The notes beneath the pieces were generated by a model, which was not told the origin of the DNA, did no database searches, and saw only the letters and a list, made by a program, of their open reading frames with translations. Positions 1-7,668 of a stretch of DNA of 64,000 bases are shown in pieces. The stretch is from Sva-07 sp963741755. Its GTDB lineage: Bacteria; Actinomycetota; Acidimicrobiia; Acidimicrobiales; Ilumatobacteraceae. Numbering within the stretch: position 1 is the stretch's first letter; each line of letters starts with the position of its first letter. The position numbers were made by a program, and so were the translations under genes. The stretch lies in assembly GCA_963741755.1 (NCBI GenBank), contig CAVUJG010000002.1, positions 434,001 through 498,000 of the forward strand, in the 5' to 3' direction.

Positions 1-1
1 C

Positions 2-1912
2 CTGTCGATCGAGGATGCGATCGTCGACGTGCTCCGCGCCCGCAACACCCTGTTGCTGCTCGACAACTGCGAGCACCTCGTGGAGCCGATTGCCGAGCTG
101 GTGGACCGGATTCTTCGTGCAGCGCCTCATGTCTCGATCGTGGCCACCAGTCGCGAGACGTTGGCGGTGATGGGCGAACACGTGCGCCCGGTGGCGCCGC
201 TGTCCGTCGACGGTCTCGCTGCGACGCCGTTCGTCGACCTGGCGAACGTCCCGGCGGTGGCGCTGTTCCTCGAGAGGGCGCAAGCCGCCGACCCGGATTT
301 CGAGCTGACCGAGCAGAACGCGCCAGCGGTGGTGGAGATCTGCCGGCGGCTCGACGGCATCCCGCTCGCATTGGAACTGGCGGCATCGCGGGCGAGGACG
401 ATCGACGTCACCGAGATCGCGAGTCGGCTCGACGAGCGCTTCCGCCTCCTCAAGGGGATCCGGCGGGGTGCCGATCCCCGCCATCGCACGTTGCAGGACG
501 CGATCGGATGGTCGTACGAGCTGCTCGACGACGACGAGAAGCGGGTCTTCGCATCGCTCGCGGTGTTCGCCGGGCAGTTCGATCTGACGGCCGCGGAGTC
601 GATCTCCGATGGTGACGACGACGTGCTCGACGTCCTCACGCGGCTCGCCGAGCGTTCGATGCTGGCAGTGAGGCGTTCACCCGGAGGCGGGACGCGCTAC
701 GAGATGCTCGAGACGCTGCGCGAATACGGACGGAGCCGTCTCGACGACGAGCGCAGCGTGACCCTCTATTCCACGCACGCCCGTCAGTTCGCCGGTGCTG
801 CCGCGGCGATCGAGGCGGGACTGAACTCCGCCGACGAAGGCGTGGCGGTGGCTCGTGCCGATGCGTCGTTCGCCGACCTTCGCGCTGCGCAGCGGTTCTC
901 GATGGAGATCGGCGACGTCGACACAGCATTCGGCCTGGCATGTGCGATGCGCGAGTACGGGATGCGCACGCTGCACTACGAGGTGTTCACCTGGTCCGAT
1001 GCCATGTCGGAGATGCCGGGCGGGTCCGAGCACACGGCGTATCCGGTGGTGCTGGGCGTGCGTGCGTACGGAGCCTTCTGCCGGGGCGAGTTCGATCGGT
1101 CGTTGGAGTTGGCGGGCGCCGCCAAGGCGGCCGAGCAGACGCTCGGTGTGGAGCCAGTCGGGCTGGCCGAGCGGGTGCGGGCGAACGTGTACTACGCGAT
1201 CGACGAGCTGGATCGCGGGGTTGCGGAGAACGCCCATCTGATCGAACTGGCCGACGCCTCCGGGAACGATTCGCGGCGAGCGCACGCCTTCTACATGGCG
1301 TCGGTCGCGGCCAGTTCGTGCGGCGACTACGACGAAGGGCATCGGCTCAGCCAGTCGGCTCGCCGGGCAGCCGAACGCACCGGCGGCATCACAGACCTGG
1401 CGTGCTCGTGGGTGGCCGAGGGGTTCTCGATCCATGGCGACGATGCGCATGCGCTGAGTGCGTTCGCGCACGGCGACCGTCTCGCACGTTCGGTCGGCAA
1501 TCGATGGATGAGTGCGTTCGCTCGAACCGAGATCGGTGCGCTCCGGGTTTCGCATGGCGACCTCGAGTCCGGTTGCGAGGAGCTCGCCGAGCAAGTCGAC
1601 GTCTGGTATCGCACCGGCGAATGGGCACAGCAGTGGCACACCCTGATGCGCTGCGTGATCGCACTCGATCGGATCGGCCAGCCTGCGGTGGCCGCTGAGG
1701 TGCTCGGCTCGATCGAGGCGCACAGCGCGATCGGGGCACCGCCGCTGATGGTGACGCTGCGCGACCTGGTGCTCGACACGAGGGCATCGATCGAGACGCA
1801 GCTCGGTTCCGAACGGTCCGCCTCGTGCCGGGCCGCCGGCGCGGATCTCCCCGTTGCCACCACGGTCGAGCGCACTCGCGCCGCACTCCGTGGCCGGCCG
1901 CTCGAGACGTGA
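2..1912 (+). CDS. Partial ATPase-type transcriptional regulator (AfsR/LuxR or cyclase-like), C-terminal part
   Basis: The reading frame is open to the window edge, so the N-terminus and the Walker A loop lie upstream. The visible part starts in an NB-ARC/STAND-type ATPase: the hydrophobic strand ending LLLLDNCEHL (about residues 16-25 of the visible part) is the Walker B signature of this predicted-ATPase family. It is followed by VATSRE and GIPLALELAA, also typical. The last 350 residues are helical, Ala/Arg-rich and TPR-like, as in regulators that pair an ATPase with sensor repeats. No DNA-binding or cyclase domain is visible, so the output domain must lie upstream if present. The target is unknown. 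Family confident, role not. Confidence 0.8.
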   Translation: MSIEDAIVDVLRARNTLLLLDNCEHLVEPIAELVDRILRAAPHVSIVATSRETLAVMGEHVRPVAPLSVDGLAATPFVDLANVPAVALFLERAQAADPDFELTEQNAPAVVEICRRLDGIPLALELAASRARTIDVTEIASRLDERFRLLKGIRRGADPRHRTLQDAIGWSYELLDDDEKRVFASLAVFAGQFDLTAAESISDGDDDVLDVLTRLAERSMLAVRRSPGGGTRYEMLETLREYGRSRLDDERSVTLYSTHARQFAGAAAAIEAGLNSADEGVAVARADASFADLRAAQRFSMEIGDVDTAFGLACAMREYGMRTLHYEVFTWSDAMSEMPGGSEHTAYPVVLGVRAYGAFCRGEFDRSLELAGAAKAAEQTLGVEPVGLAERVRANVYYAIDELDRGVAENAHLIELADASGNDSRRAHAFYMASVAASSCGDYDEGHRLSQSARRAAERTGGITDLACSWVAEGFSIHGDDAHALSAFAHGDRLARSVGNRWMSAFARTEIGALRVSHGDLESGCEELAEQVDVWYRTGEWAQQWHTLMRCVIALDRIGQPAVAAEVLGSIEAHSAIGAPPLMVTLRDLVLDTRASIETQLGSERSASCRAAGADLPVATTVERTRAALRGRPLET

Positions 1913-2074
1913 CCACAGCGGGCAATCCCGGCGCGAGCAACCCCGCTCTGGCGCGTACGAGTCGTCGAGCAGTGACCAAACACGAAACTCAACGCTGAGT
2001 GGGAAGCTTGAAGGACAACGTCGCGGTTGGTCACCGCTGATGACGAATGTTTCCACCGACGAGGAGGTCCTCAC

Positions 2075-3481
2075 ATGATCGGCCACGATCCCAACCGAAC
2101 CTACCGGGCCGCGGTGATCGGTGCCGGCTCGGGCGGCCTCACGCTGGCGATCGGACTGGCGGGATTCGGCCATGACGTCGTGCTGATCGAGGGCGGCCAG
2201 GTCGGTGGAGACTGCACCAACCTCGGATGCATACCATCGAAAGCTCTGCTCCACGCCGCTCGCTGCGGGACCGGCGACCCGCTCGCGTGGACACGGGCAA
2301 AGCGTGACGTCCTCGCACGCCGCGAGGACGACGAGATGATTCATGACGAGCGGATTCACCTCGTTCGCGGCTGGGCATCGCTCACCGCCCCGAGCAGACC
2401 ACACGTCGTGCAGGTCGACAGCGGAGCGGCAACCAGCTTCGTACGCGCCGATCACATCGTGATCGCCGGCGGATCGCGCCCGGTCACGATCGAGATCGAC
2501 GGGCTCGCCGGCGAGCGGATCGTCACGAACGAAGAACTGTTCGAACTCGAAGCGGCACCGAACACCCTGCTCATCGTCGGCGGTGGTGCAGTCGCGATCG
2601 AGATGGCGACGGCGTTCAACGCTCTCGGCACGACAGTTCACATCGTCGAATCAGCGGATCGGCTGCTCGCATCGGAAGACCAACTGATCACCGAGGTGAT
2701 CGAGCGATCCCTCGAGGCGCGTGGCATACAGCTGCACCTCAGCTCCTCGTTGGACCGCTTCGACGGTCCCACCGCACTGCTCGTGGATGGCTCGGTGATC
2801 GCCGGCGTGGATCGTGTCCTGATGGCCATCGGGCGGCGTCCACGGCTCGACGGACTCGGCCTCGAACGCGCCGGCGTCGACGCAACGGCGTCCGGGATCA
2901 TCGTCGACGACTGGGGTCGCACATCGATCGATGGGATCTGGGCGGTCGGCGACGTCACGGGCGCAACGCTGACGACACACGGTGCGGGCGCGATCGGACG
3001 CCGAGCGGTCCGAGCGATCGCCCTGCCAAAGGTGCCGAAGTTCGGTCGTGTCGGCGCGATCCCCACTGCGGTGTACGGCGAACCCGAAGTCGCATCGGTC
3101 GGCATGTCACTCGACACGCTCGATGCGTTTCCGGCAACGTCCCGCCGGCGCATCGTGGTCGACCACGCCGACGTCGACCGCGGCTACACCGACGACATCT
3201 CCGATGGTCGCTTGGTCGTCGACGTCGAGCGGTTCACCGGACGGATCCTTCGTGCGGCGATCGTGGGGCCGGGTGCCACCGACCTGATCGGAATGTTCAC
3301 CATGGCCATCGACAACGGAATCAGCCTGAGGAGAATGTTCGGGACCGTGCACCCGTACCCCTCACACGCCGAGATCATCCGCCAGGCCGCCGACGAGTTC
3401 GCCCTCTCGACACTGTCGAACCTTCCACGTGACTGGGCCGCCATGACCCGCGGCCGGATGTCTCGTCGCGCTCGTCGGTGA
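2075..3481 (+). CDS. Pyridine nucleotide-disulfide oxidoreductase (MerA/dihydrolipoamide dehydrogenase-like)
   Basis: A 468-residue class I flavoprotein disulfide reductase. It has an N-terminal FAD dinucleotide fold (GAGSGG, residues 16-21), the redox-active pair Cys47 and Cys52 in GGDCTNLGCIPSK, a central NAD(P) fold (VGGGAVAIE), the second FAD motif (WAVGDVTG) and a C-terminal dimer domain with HPYPSHAEI. The C-terminus resembles mercuric reductase rather than lipoamide dehydrogenase, but the heavy-metal domain and C-terminal Cys pair of true MerA are absent, so the substrate is uncertain. The ATG at 2075 is preferred over the in-frame GTG at 2027 because GAGGAGG lies 7 bases upstream. It stands alone on its strand. 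Confidence 0.88.
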   Translation: MIGHDPNRTYRAAVIGAGSGGLTLAIGLAGFGHDVVLIEGGQVGGDCTNLGCIPSKALLHAARCGTGDPLAWTRAKRDVLARREDDEMIHDERIHLVRGWASLTAPSRPHVVQVDSGAATSFVRADHIVIAGGSRPVTIEIDGLAGERIVTNEELFELEAAPNTLLIVGGGAVAIEMATAFNALGTTVHIVESADRLLASEDQLITEVIERSLEARGIQLHLSSSLDRFDGPTALLVDGSVIAGVDRVLMAIGRRPRLDGLGLERAGVDATASGIIVDDWGRTSIDGIWAVGDVTGATLTTHGAGAIGRRAVRAIALPKVPKFGRVGAIPTAVYGEPEVASVGMSLDTLDAFPATSRRRIVVDHADVDRGYTDDISDGRLVVDVERFTGRILRAAIVGPGATDLIGMFTMAIDNGISLRRMFGTVHPYPSHAEIIRQAADEFALSTLSNLPRDWAAMTRGRMSRRARR

Positions 3482-3498
3482 CCCGCAGCCGGGTCGTC

Positions 3499-4269
3499 TC
3501 AGAGGTCGAGGTGCGAGTGATCGGGCTCGACCACGTCGAGACCTGCGTTGATCCATGCTCTGACCCCGCCGACCAGATCGCCGACGTCGGTGAAGCCGAG
3601 GTCGAGCAGGTTCGCCGCCGCGAGCGACGAACTGTATCCGCCGTTGCACACCAGAACGAGCGACTGGTCGAACGAGGTGACGTCTGGGTGCCGATACCCG
3701 TTGGCAGGGTCCAGATGCCATTCGACGACCGTCCTCGGAACGTGGACCGACCCGGCGATCACACCGAAACGAGCCCGATCGGTTGCCGTGCGAGTGTCGA
3801 CGATGGTCGGGGCGCTCTCGGTGGCCAGGCGGTCAGCGAGTTCGAGCGGCGTGATTCGAGCGATGCGAGACCGAGCTTCGAACACCTTGTCGTGGATCGT
3901 CACGCGCTCGGTACGACGCAGGACCGTGATCTGCACTCCTTCGACTTCGATGCGACGCTGTTCGGTGAGATCGAAGCGGTCGGCTGCGTCCTCGTGCCCC
4001 TCGCCGATCACCACGACATCACCGTGCGGGCCGACGTGCTGGGCGGCGCAATGAACGATCGGCGCGATGTCGCGCAAGGCGTCGGAGGGCTCGACGATCA
4101 CGAGCGTGTAGCGCACCGGCAGTTGCACGCTCGGCCAGTCACCCTGCACGGCGTCTATGCGCACTCCTCGATCCCGCAGCGCCGCCGTGACGACCGAATG
4201 ACCGCCTCCGAGCGCCAGTGCGTGACGGTGCTCAGCGAGTTGATCGAGCAACACCTCGAGTGGAGTCAC
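3499..4269 (-). CDS. Rhodanese-domain protein with N-terminal Rossmann-like domain
   Basis: A 256-residue protein. Residues 1-125 look like a degraded methyltransferase/Rossmann fold (ALALGGGHS near residue 18, a VVVIGEG strand near 85). I see no complete SAM-binding motif. Residues 135-250 are a single rhodanese domain: IVDTR, then the catalytic loop with Cys208 in VLVCNGGYSS, then GFTDVGDLVGG and AW, all in canonical order. Such domains carry persulfide sulfur from a donor to cyanide, thiols or sulfur-transfer pathways. The gene faces the preceding flavoenzyme with 17 bases between stops. A link to thiol/sulfur redox chemistry is possible but not shown. Confidence 0.8.
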   Translation of the reverse strand: MTPLEVLLDQLAEHRHALALGGGHSVVTAALRDRGVRIDAVQGDWPSVQLPVRYTLVIVEPSDALRDIAPIVHCAAQHVGPHGDVVVIGEGHEDAADRFDLTEQRRIEVEGVQITVLRRTERVTIHDKVFEARSRIARITPLELADRLATESAPTIVDTRTATDRARFGVIAGSVHVPRTVVEWHLDPANGYRHPDVTSFDQSLVLVCNGGYSSSLAAANLLDLGFTDVGDLVGGVRAWINAGLDVVEPDHSHLDL

Positions 4270-4286
4270 CCGGCGAGCCTACGAGC

Positions 4287-4324
4287 GATGAGCGAACCCC
4301 GCAGATCTGGTGTGCTCGCTCACC
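4287..4324. repeat. 38-bp GATGAGC palindromic repeat, diverged copy
   Basis: Arms GATGAGCGA and TCGCTCACC flank a CAGATCTG palindromic centre. It lies in the 85-base space between the rhodanese gene and the CoxE-like gene. It has the same length and the same arms as the copies at 14137, 14199 and 30264, but one arm base differs and the centre is different. Confidence 0.6.
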
Positions 4325-4354
4325 ACCCCGGACTGCCGCGTGCGACGACCTGCG

Positions 4355-5791
4355 TCAGGCAAGCTTTTCGACGAAGGCTTCGAGTTGGCGCAGGTTGCGA
4401 CACTCGTACACACCATCGGTGTGCGTGCCGTACTCGCCGACGATCGAGTCGCCCGTGTTCCAGTAGCTGCGTGGCTCGGGGTTCAGCCAGTAGACGTGGC
4501 GTGCCTTCTGGGCGATCTCCTTGACCACCCACGCCTGGCTCGCGTGGTAGTTGTTGCGCGCATCGCCGAGCAGGAGGACGGTCGACTTCGGGCCGATGTC
4601 CTTGCCGTAACGCTCCCAGAACACCTCGAACGCGTGGCCGTAGTCGGAGTGGCCGTCGACCCACACCACGTCGGCCTCGGTGTTGACCCGGTGGATCGCC
4701 TCGGTGATGTCCTCGGTGGCCTTGAAGTAGTCGGTGACCTCGTCGATGCCGTCGATGAACACGAACGATCGAACCTTCGAGAACTGGTTCTGGATCGCGT
4801 ACACCAGCATCAGCGTGAACCTTGCGAACGCCGCCACCGAACCGGAGATGTCGGCGACCACGATCAGCTCCGGCTTCGCCGGGCGCGGGTACTTGAACTT
4901 CGGCTCGGCCGGCACGCCGCCGTAGCTGAGCGAGTGGCGCACCGTGTTGCGGAAGTCGAGCGGGCCCTTGCGACCGTGACGGCGCTTGCGAGCGAGACGA
5001 GCGGCGAGCTTGCGGGTCAGCGGATACAGCGACTTCTTCAGCGCTTGCATCTCGTCGCGTGACGCGTGCATGAACTCGACGTCCTCGGGCAGCGGCTTGC
5101 GCAGCGTCTTGGCCATCGCCTCGGCGCCGCGGTCGGCGACCAGGCGGCGGCGGATCTCGGCTTCGATCTCGCCCTTGAACTTCTCGATGCGGTCCTCGAA
5201 CTCCTCTTTCTCGAGGCGCTCCTCCAGCGACGTCAGGTCGCCGTCGGCGTCCTGACGGGCCTGGTCCATCATCTTCTCGAGCATGCCGTCGAGGTCGAGA
5301 TTCCGCAGCGTGCGGTACAGGTAGTACGTGCCACCGACCGGGCGCCCCGGCTCCATGCCGGCGAAACGCTGCACGGCTTGCTTGGCCATGGCCCGCATCA
5401 TCCCCTGGTCGCCGTTCATCAGCGCCGACATCAGCATCTGAGCGATCTCTTCGGGCGTGAGATTGTCCATCCCACCGGCGCCGCCCTGGCCTTCCTGCTT
5501 CTGCTGCTCCTGCAGCTCACGCCACAGCTCGTCGATGTCGGTGTCGTCGTCGCCCTGGACGAGCTTGTACTCGGGCCCGCGCAGGCTGAAGTACACCTCG
5601 AACACCGTTTCGAAGCTGCGCCAGTGGGCGTGGTTCTTGATCAGCGTCGCACCGAGGGCGTACTTGAACGCTTCGCGGTCTTCGATCGGGATGTGCTGGA
5701 CAGCTTCCATCGCATCGAGGTTCTCCGTGAGGCTGACGGGCAGCCCGGCATTGCGGAGTTCGACGACGAAGCCGTTGAGGAGGTCGAGCAT
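4355..5791 (-). CDS. CoxE-like von Willebrand factor A protein
   Basis: A 478-residue protein of the CoxE/VWA family. The N-terminal 270 residues are helical and charged, including a long Glu/Lys stretch at 170-220. The C-terminal part is a VWA domain with the MIDAS start DISGS at 314-318, followed by FVFIDG and LLLGDARNN. VWA proteins of this type bind a divalent metal and work with a MoxR ATPase in maturation or remodelling of enzyme complexes, for example carbon monoxide dehydrogenase-type enzymes. Its partner MoxR lies 7 bases upstream in the same operon. No target complex is encoded nearby. No signal peptide or membrane segment is visible, so it is probably cytoplasmic. Confidence 0.88.
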   Translation of the reverse strand: MLDLLNGFVVELRNAGLPVSLTENLDAMEAVQHIPIEDREAFKYALGATLIKNHAHWRSFETVFEVYFSLRGPEYKLVQGDDDTDIDELWRELQEQQKQEGQGGAGGMDNLTPEEIAQMLMSALMNGDQGMMRAMAKQAVQRFAGMEPGRPVGGTYYLYRTLRNLDLDGMLEKMMDQARQDADGDLTSLEERLEKEEFEDRIEKFKGEIEAEIRRRLVADRGAEAMAKTLRKPLPEDVEFMHASRDEMQALKKSLYPLTRKLAARLARKRRHGRKGPLDFRNTVRHSLSYGGVPAEPKFKYPRPAKPELIVVADISGSVAAFARFTLMLVYAIQNQFSKVRSFVFIDGIDEVTDYFKATEDITEAIHRVNTEADVVWVDGHSDYGHAFEVFWERYGKDIGPKSTVLLLGDARNNYHASQAWVVKEIAQKARHVYWLNPEPRSYWNTGDSIVGEYGTHTDGVYECRNLRQLEAFVEKLA

Positions 5792-5798
5792 CAGACGA

Positions 5799-6704
5799 TC
5801 ACTCGTCGACGGAGAGTTCCTTCGCCGCCTTGGCGATGTCGGTCTGGTACTTGAGCAGCACGTTGAGCGTGTCCTTCGCAGTCTGCTCGTCGATGGTGTC
5901 GATGTTGAGCAGCATCAGCGTGCGTGCCCAGTCGAGCGTCTCGGACACGCTCGGCGCCTTCTTGAGGTCGAGCTGGCGGATCGAGCGGACGATGCGGGCG
6001 ACCTGGTCGGCGAGGTGCTCGGTGATGTCGGGCACCTTGGCGAGGACGATCTGCTTCTCACGCTCGAGCTGCGGGTAGTCGACGTGCAGGTAGAGGCAAC
6101 GACGCTTGAGCGCCTCGGACAGCTCACGAGTGTTGTTCGACGTGAGAAAGACCAGCGGGATCTGCGTCGCAGTGATCGTGCCCAACTCGGGGATCGACAC
6201 CTGGTAGTCGGAGAGGATCTCGAGCAGCAATGCCTCGGTCTCGACTTCGACGCGGTCGACCTCGTCGATCAAGAGCACCACCGGGTCGGTGGCGGTGATC
6301 GCTTCGAGCAGCGGTCGGGTCAGCAGGAACTCGTCGGAGAAGATGTCGTCCTTGATCTCGGTCCAGTCCTCGCCCTGCTCGCCGCGTTCGGTCTGGATGC
6401 GCAGGAGCTGCTTCTTGTAGTTCCACTCGTAGAGGGCTTTGCTCTCGTCGAGGCCCTCGTAGCACTGCAGACGGATCAGGCGCGCGTCGGTGATCTCGGC
6501 GATCGACTTGGCCAGCTGCGTCTTGCCGGTTCCCGCCGGACCCTCGACGAGGATCGGCTTCTGCAGTCGGTCGGCGAGGTAGGCAACACCGGCGATGCCC
6601 TCGTCTGCCAGGTAGTTCACGTCGCGCAGCGCGTCGCGTACCGACTGCACACTCTCGAAACGGGGGGTGGTGCTACCGGGCGCTCCGGCATCCGTGGTGG
6701 TCAT
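5799..6704 (-). CDS. MoxR-family AAA+ ATPase
   Basis: A 301-residue AAA+ ATPase. Walker A is GPAGTGKT at residues 55-62, Walker B is VVLLIDEVD at 142-150, sensor 1 is FLTSNNTREL near 195, and the arginine-finger region SEALKRRC follows. MoxR ATPases act as chaperones that insert cofactors or remodel complexes together with VWA-domain partners. The CoxE-like VWA gene follows after 7 bases, which supports a two-gene module. The start ATG at 6704 is the first in the frame and faces the divergent methyltransferase gene. The promoter presumably lies in the 60-base divergent gap. Confidence 0.92.
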   Translation of the reverse strand: MTTTDAGAPGSTTPRFESVQSVRDALRDVNYLADEGIAGVAYLADRLQKPILVEGPAGTGKTQLAKSIAEITDARLIRLQCYEGLDESKALYEWNYKKQLLRIQTERGEQGEDWTEIKDDIFSDEFLLTRPLLEAITATDPVVLLIDEVDRVEVETEALLLEILSDYQVSIPELGTITATQIPLVFLTSNNTRELSEALKRRCLYLHVDYPQLEREKQIVLAKVPDITEHLADQVARIVRSIRQLDLKKAPSVSETLDWARTLMLLNIDTIDEQTAKDTLNVLLKYQTDIAKAAKELSVDE

Positions 6705-6765
6705 TTCCCCGACGCTACCCGTCGCCTTGACCCGTGGGTCAATTGGGATGCTCTACGGTGCGCCC

Positions 6766-7527
6766 ATGCCCGGAACCTCATTCGACCGAGTGGCCGCGAT
6801 CTACGACGAGACCCGGGGCGGAGAACGACGGGGCAACAACTTCGCCGACGACCTGGCACGGTGGATCGTCGGCTCGACGGTGGTCGAGTTGGGTGTCGGC
6901 ACCGGCGTGATCGCGTCCGGCCTGCGACGCCACGGCATCGACGTCGTCGGTTTCGACCTGAGCGAGGCGATGATGCGTCTCGCCCTCGGACGGCTCGGAT
7001 GCAGGCTGGCGGCTGCTGACGTCGACCGCCTGCCGCTCGCCGACAACAGCGTCGACACAGCGTTCTTCGTCTGGGTGCTGCAGCTGGTCCCCGACCCCAT
7101 CGCCACGTTGACCGAGGCGGCTCGGGTGGTCCGGCCGGGCGGCCGCGTGATCGCGATCCTGTCGAACGGCGAGTATGCACCCGACGACGAGATCGCCCCG
7201 ATCTTCGACGGGCTCGCCGCGCTGCGCACCGAACGGCTCGGCCGCAACGAGATCGTCGGAGCCGACCTGCCGGGGTTGACACTCGAGCACCAGGGCTTCA
7301 CCGAGTGGGACGAGTTCCCGAGCACCGTCACCGATCAGATCCAGGGCATCGAGAACCGGATCTACTCCTCGATGTTCGACCTCGACGATGCCACCTGGAC
7401 CCGAGTCGTCGAACCCGTACTGGAGCAGCTGCGCGCCCTCCCCGACCCGCATCTCCCCCGCTTGCGCCGCAATCGCCACCCCCTCCTCGTGTGGTCGATT
7501 ACATCAGGGGTCAGACCCGCGATGTAA
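6766..7527 (+). CDS. SAM-dependent methyltransferase (class I)
   Basis: A 253-residue class I methyltransferase of the UbiE/type-11 group. Motif I is VVELGVGTG near residue 37, the acidic end of strand 2 is VVGFDLS, then AAADVDRLPLAD (motif II region) and VLQLVPDP, and the post-motif is EAARVVRPGG. The substrate is unknown. ATG 6766 gives the usual short N-terminus (MPGTSFDRVAAIYDE); in-frame ATG 6748 is an alternative. The 3' end is odd: the last nine codons and the TAA stop lie inside the 33-bp palindromic repeat, so the tail ITSGVRPAM is repeat-encoded and the ancestral stop was probably lost. Confidence 0.85.
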   Translation: MPGTSFDRVAAIYDETRGGERRGNNFADDLARWIVGSTVVELGVGTGVIASGLRRHGIDVVGFDLSEAMMRLALGRLGCRLAAADVDRLPLADNSVDTAFFVWVLQLVPDPIATLTEAARVVRPGGRVIAILSNGEYAPDDEIAPIFDGLAALRTERLGRNEIVGADLPGLTLEHQGFTEWDEFPSTVTDQIQGIENRIYSSMFDLDDATWTRVVEPVLEQLRALPDPHLPRLRRNRHPLLVWSITSGVRPAM

Positions 7528-7569
7528 TCGCGGTCGGATTACATCGCGGGTCTGACCCCTGATGTAATC
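7497..7569. repeat. Inverted pair of 33-bp palindromic repeats
   Basis: Two exact reverse-complement copies (7497-7529 and 7537-7569) are separated by 7 bases. Each unit is itself a hairpin: outer arms GATTACATC/GATGTAATC, inner arms GGGTC/GACCC around a single base. Other units lie at 41262-41294 and 48268-48369. The first unit contains the stop codon of the upstream methyltransferase. No transposase is nearby. Confidence 0.9.
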
Positions 7570-7577
7570 CATCCAAG

Positions 7578-7622
7578 AATTCGGAGCGGATCTCGCGGTG
7601 AGCGCGATGTCGGCTCCGAATT
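7578..7622. other. Hairpin in the murJ leader
   Basis: Arms AATTCGGAGC (7578-7587) and GCTCCGAATT (7613-7622) form a 10-bp perfect stem with an inner TCGCG/CGCGA stem. It ends a few bases before the first possible murJ start. There is no U-tract. It could be a leader structure or part of the adjacent repeat insertion. Confidence 0.55.
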
Positions 7623-7668
7623 TCGGATGGCACTCAGTAGGGGACGCCGGAAAGTAGCGTTCGCTCGG

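Noticed and set aside
1913..2074. Riboswitch in the 162-base gap before the flavoenzyme gene
   Set aside because: I see no conserved riboswitch core; only a normal ribosome binding site near 2061.
677..2641. A 654-codon open frame on the minus strand
   Set aside because: It is antisense to the regulator and the flavoenzyme, has no recognisable domain and spans a real intergenic region.
7497..7569. CRISPR repeat
   Set aside because: Units are palindromic, occur as inverted pairs or singly, have no regular spacers and no cas genes are present.
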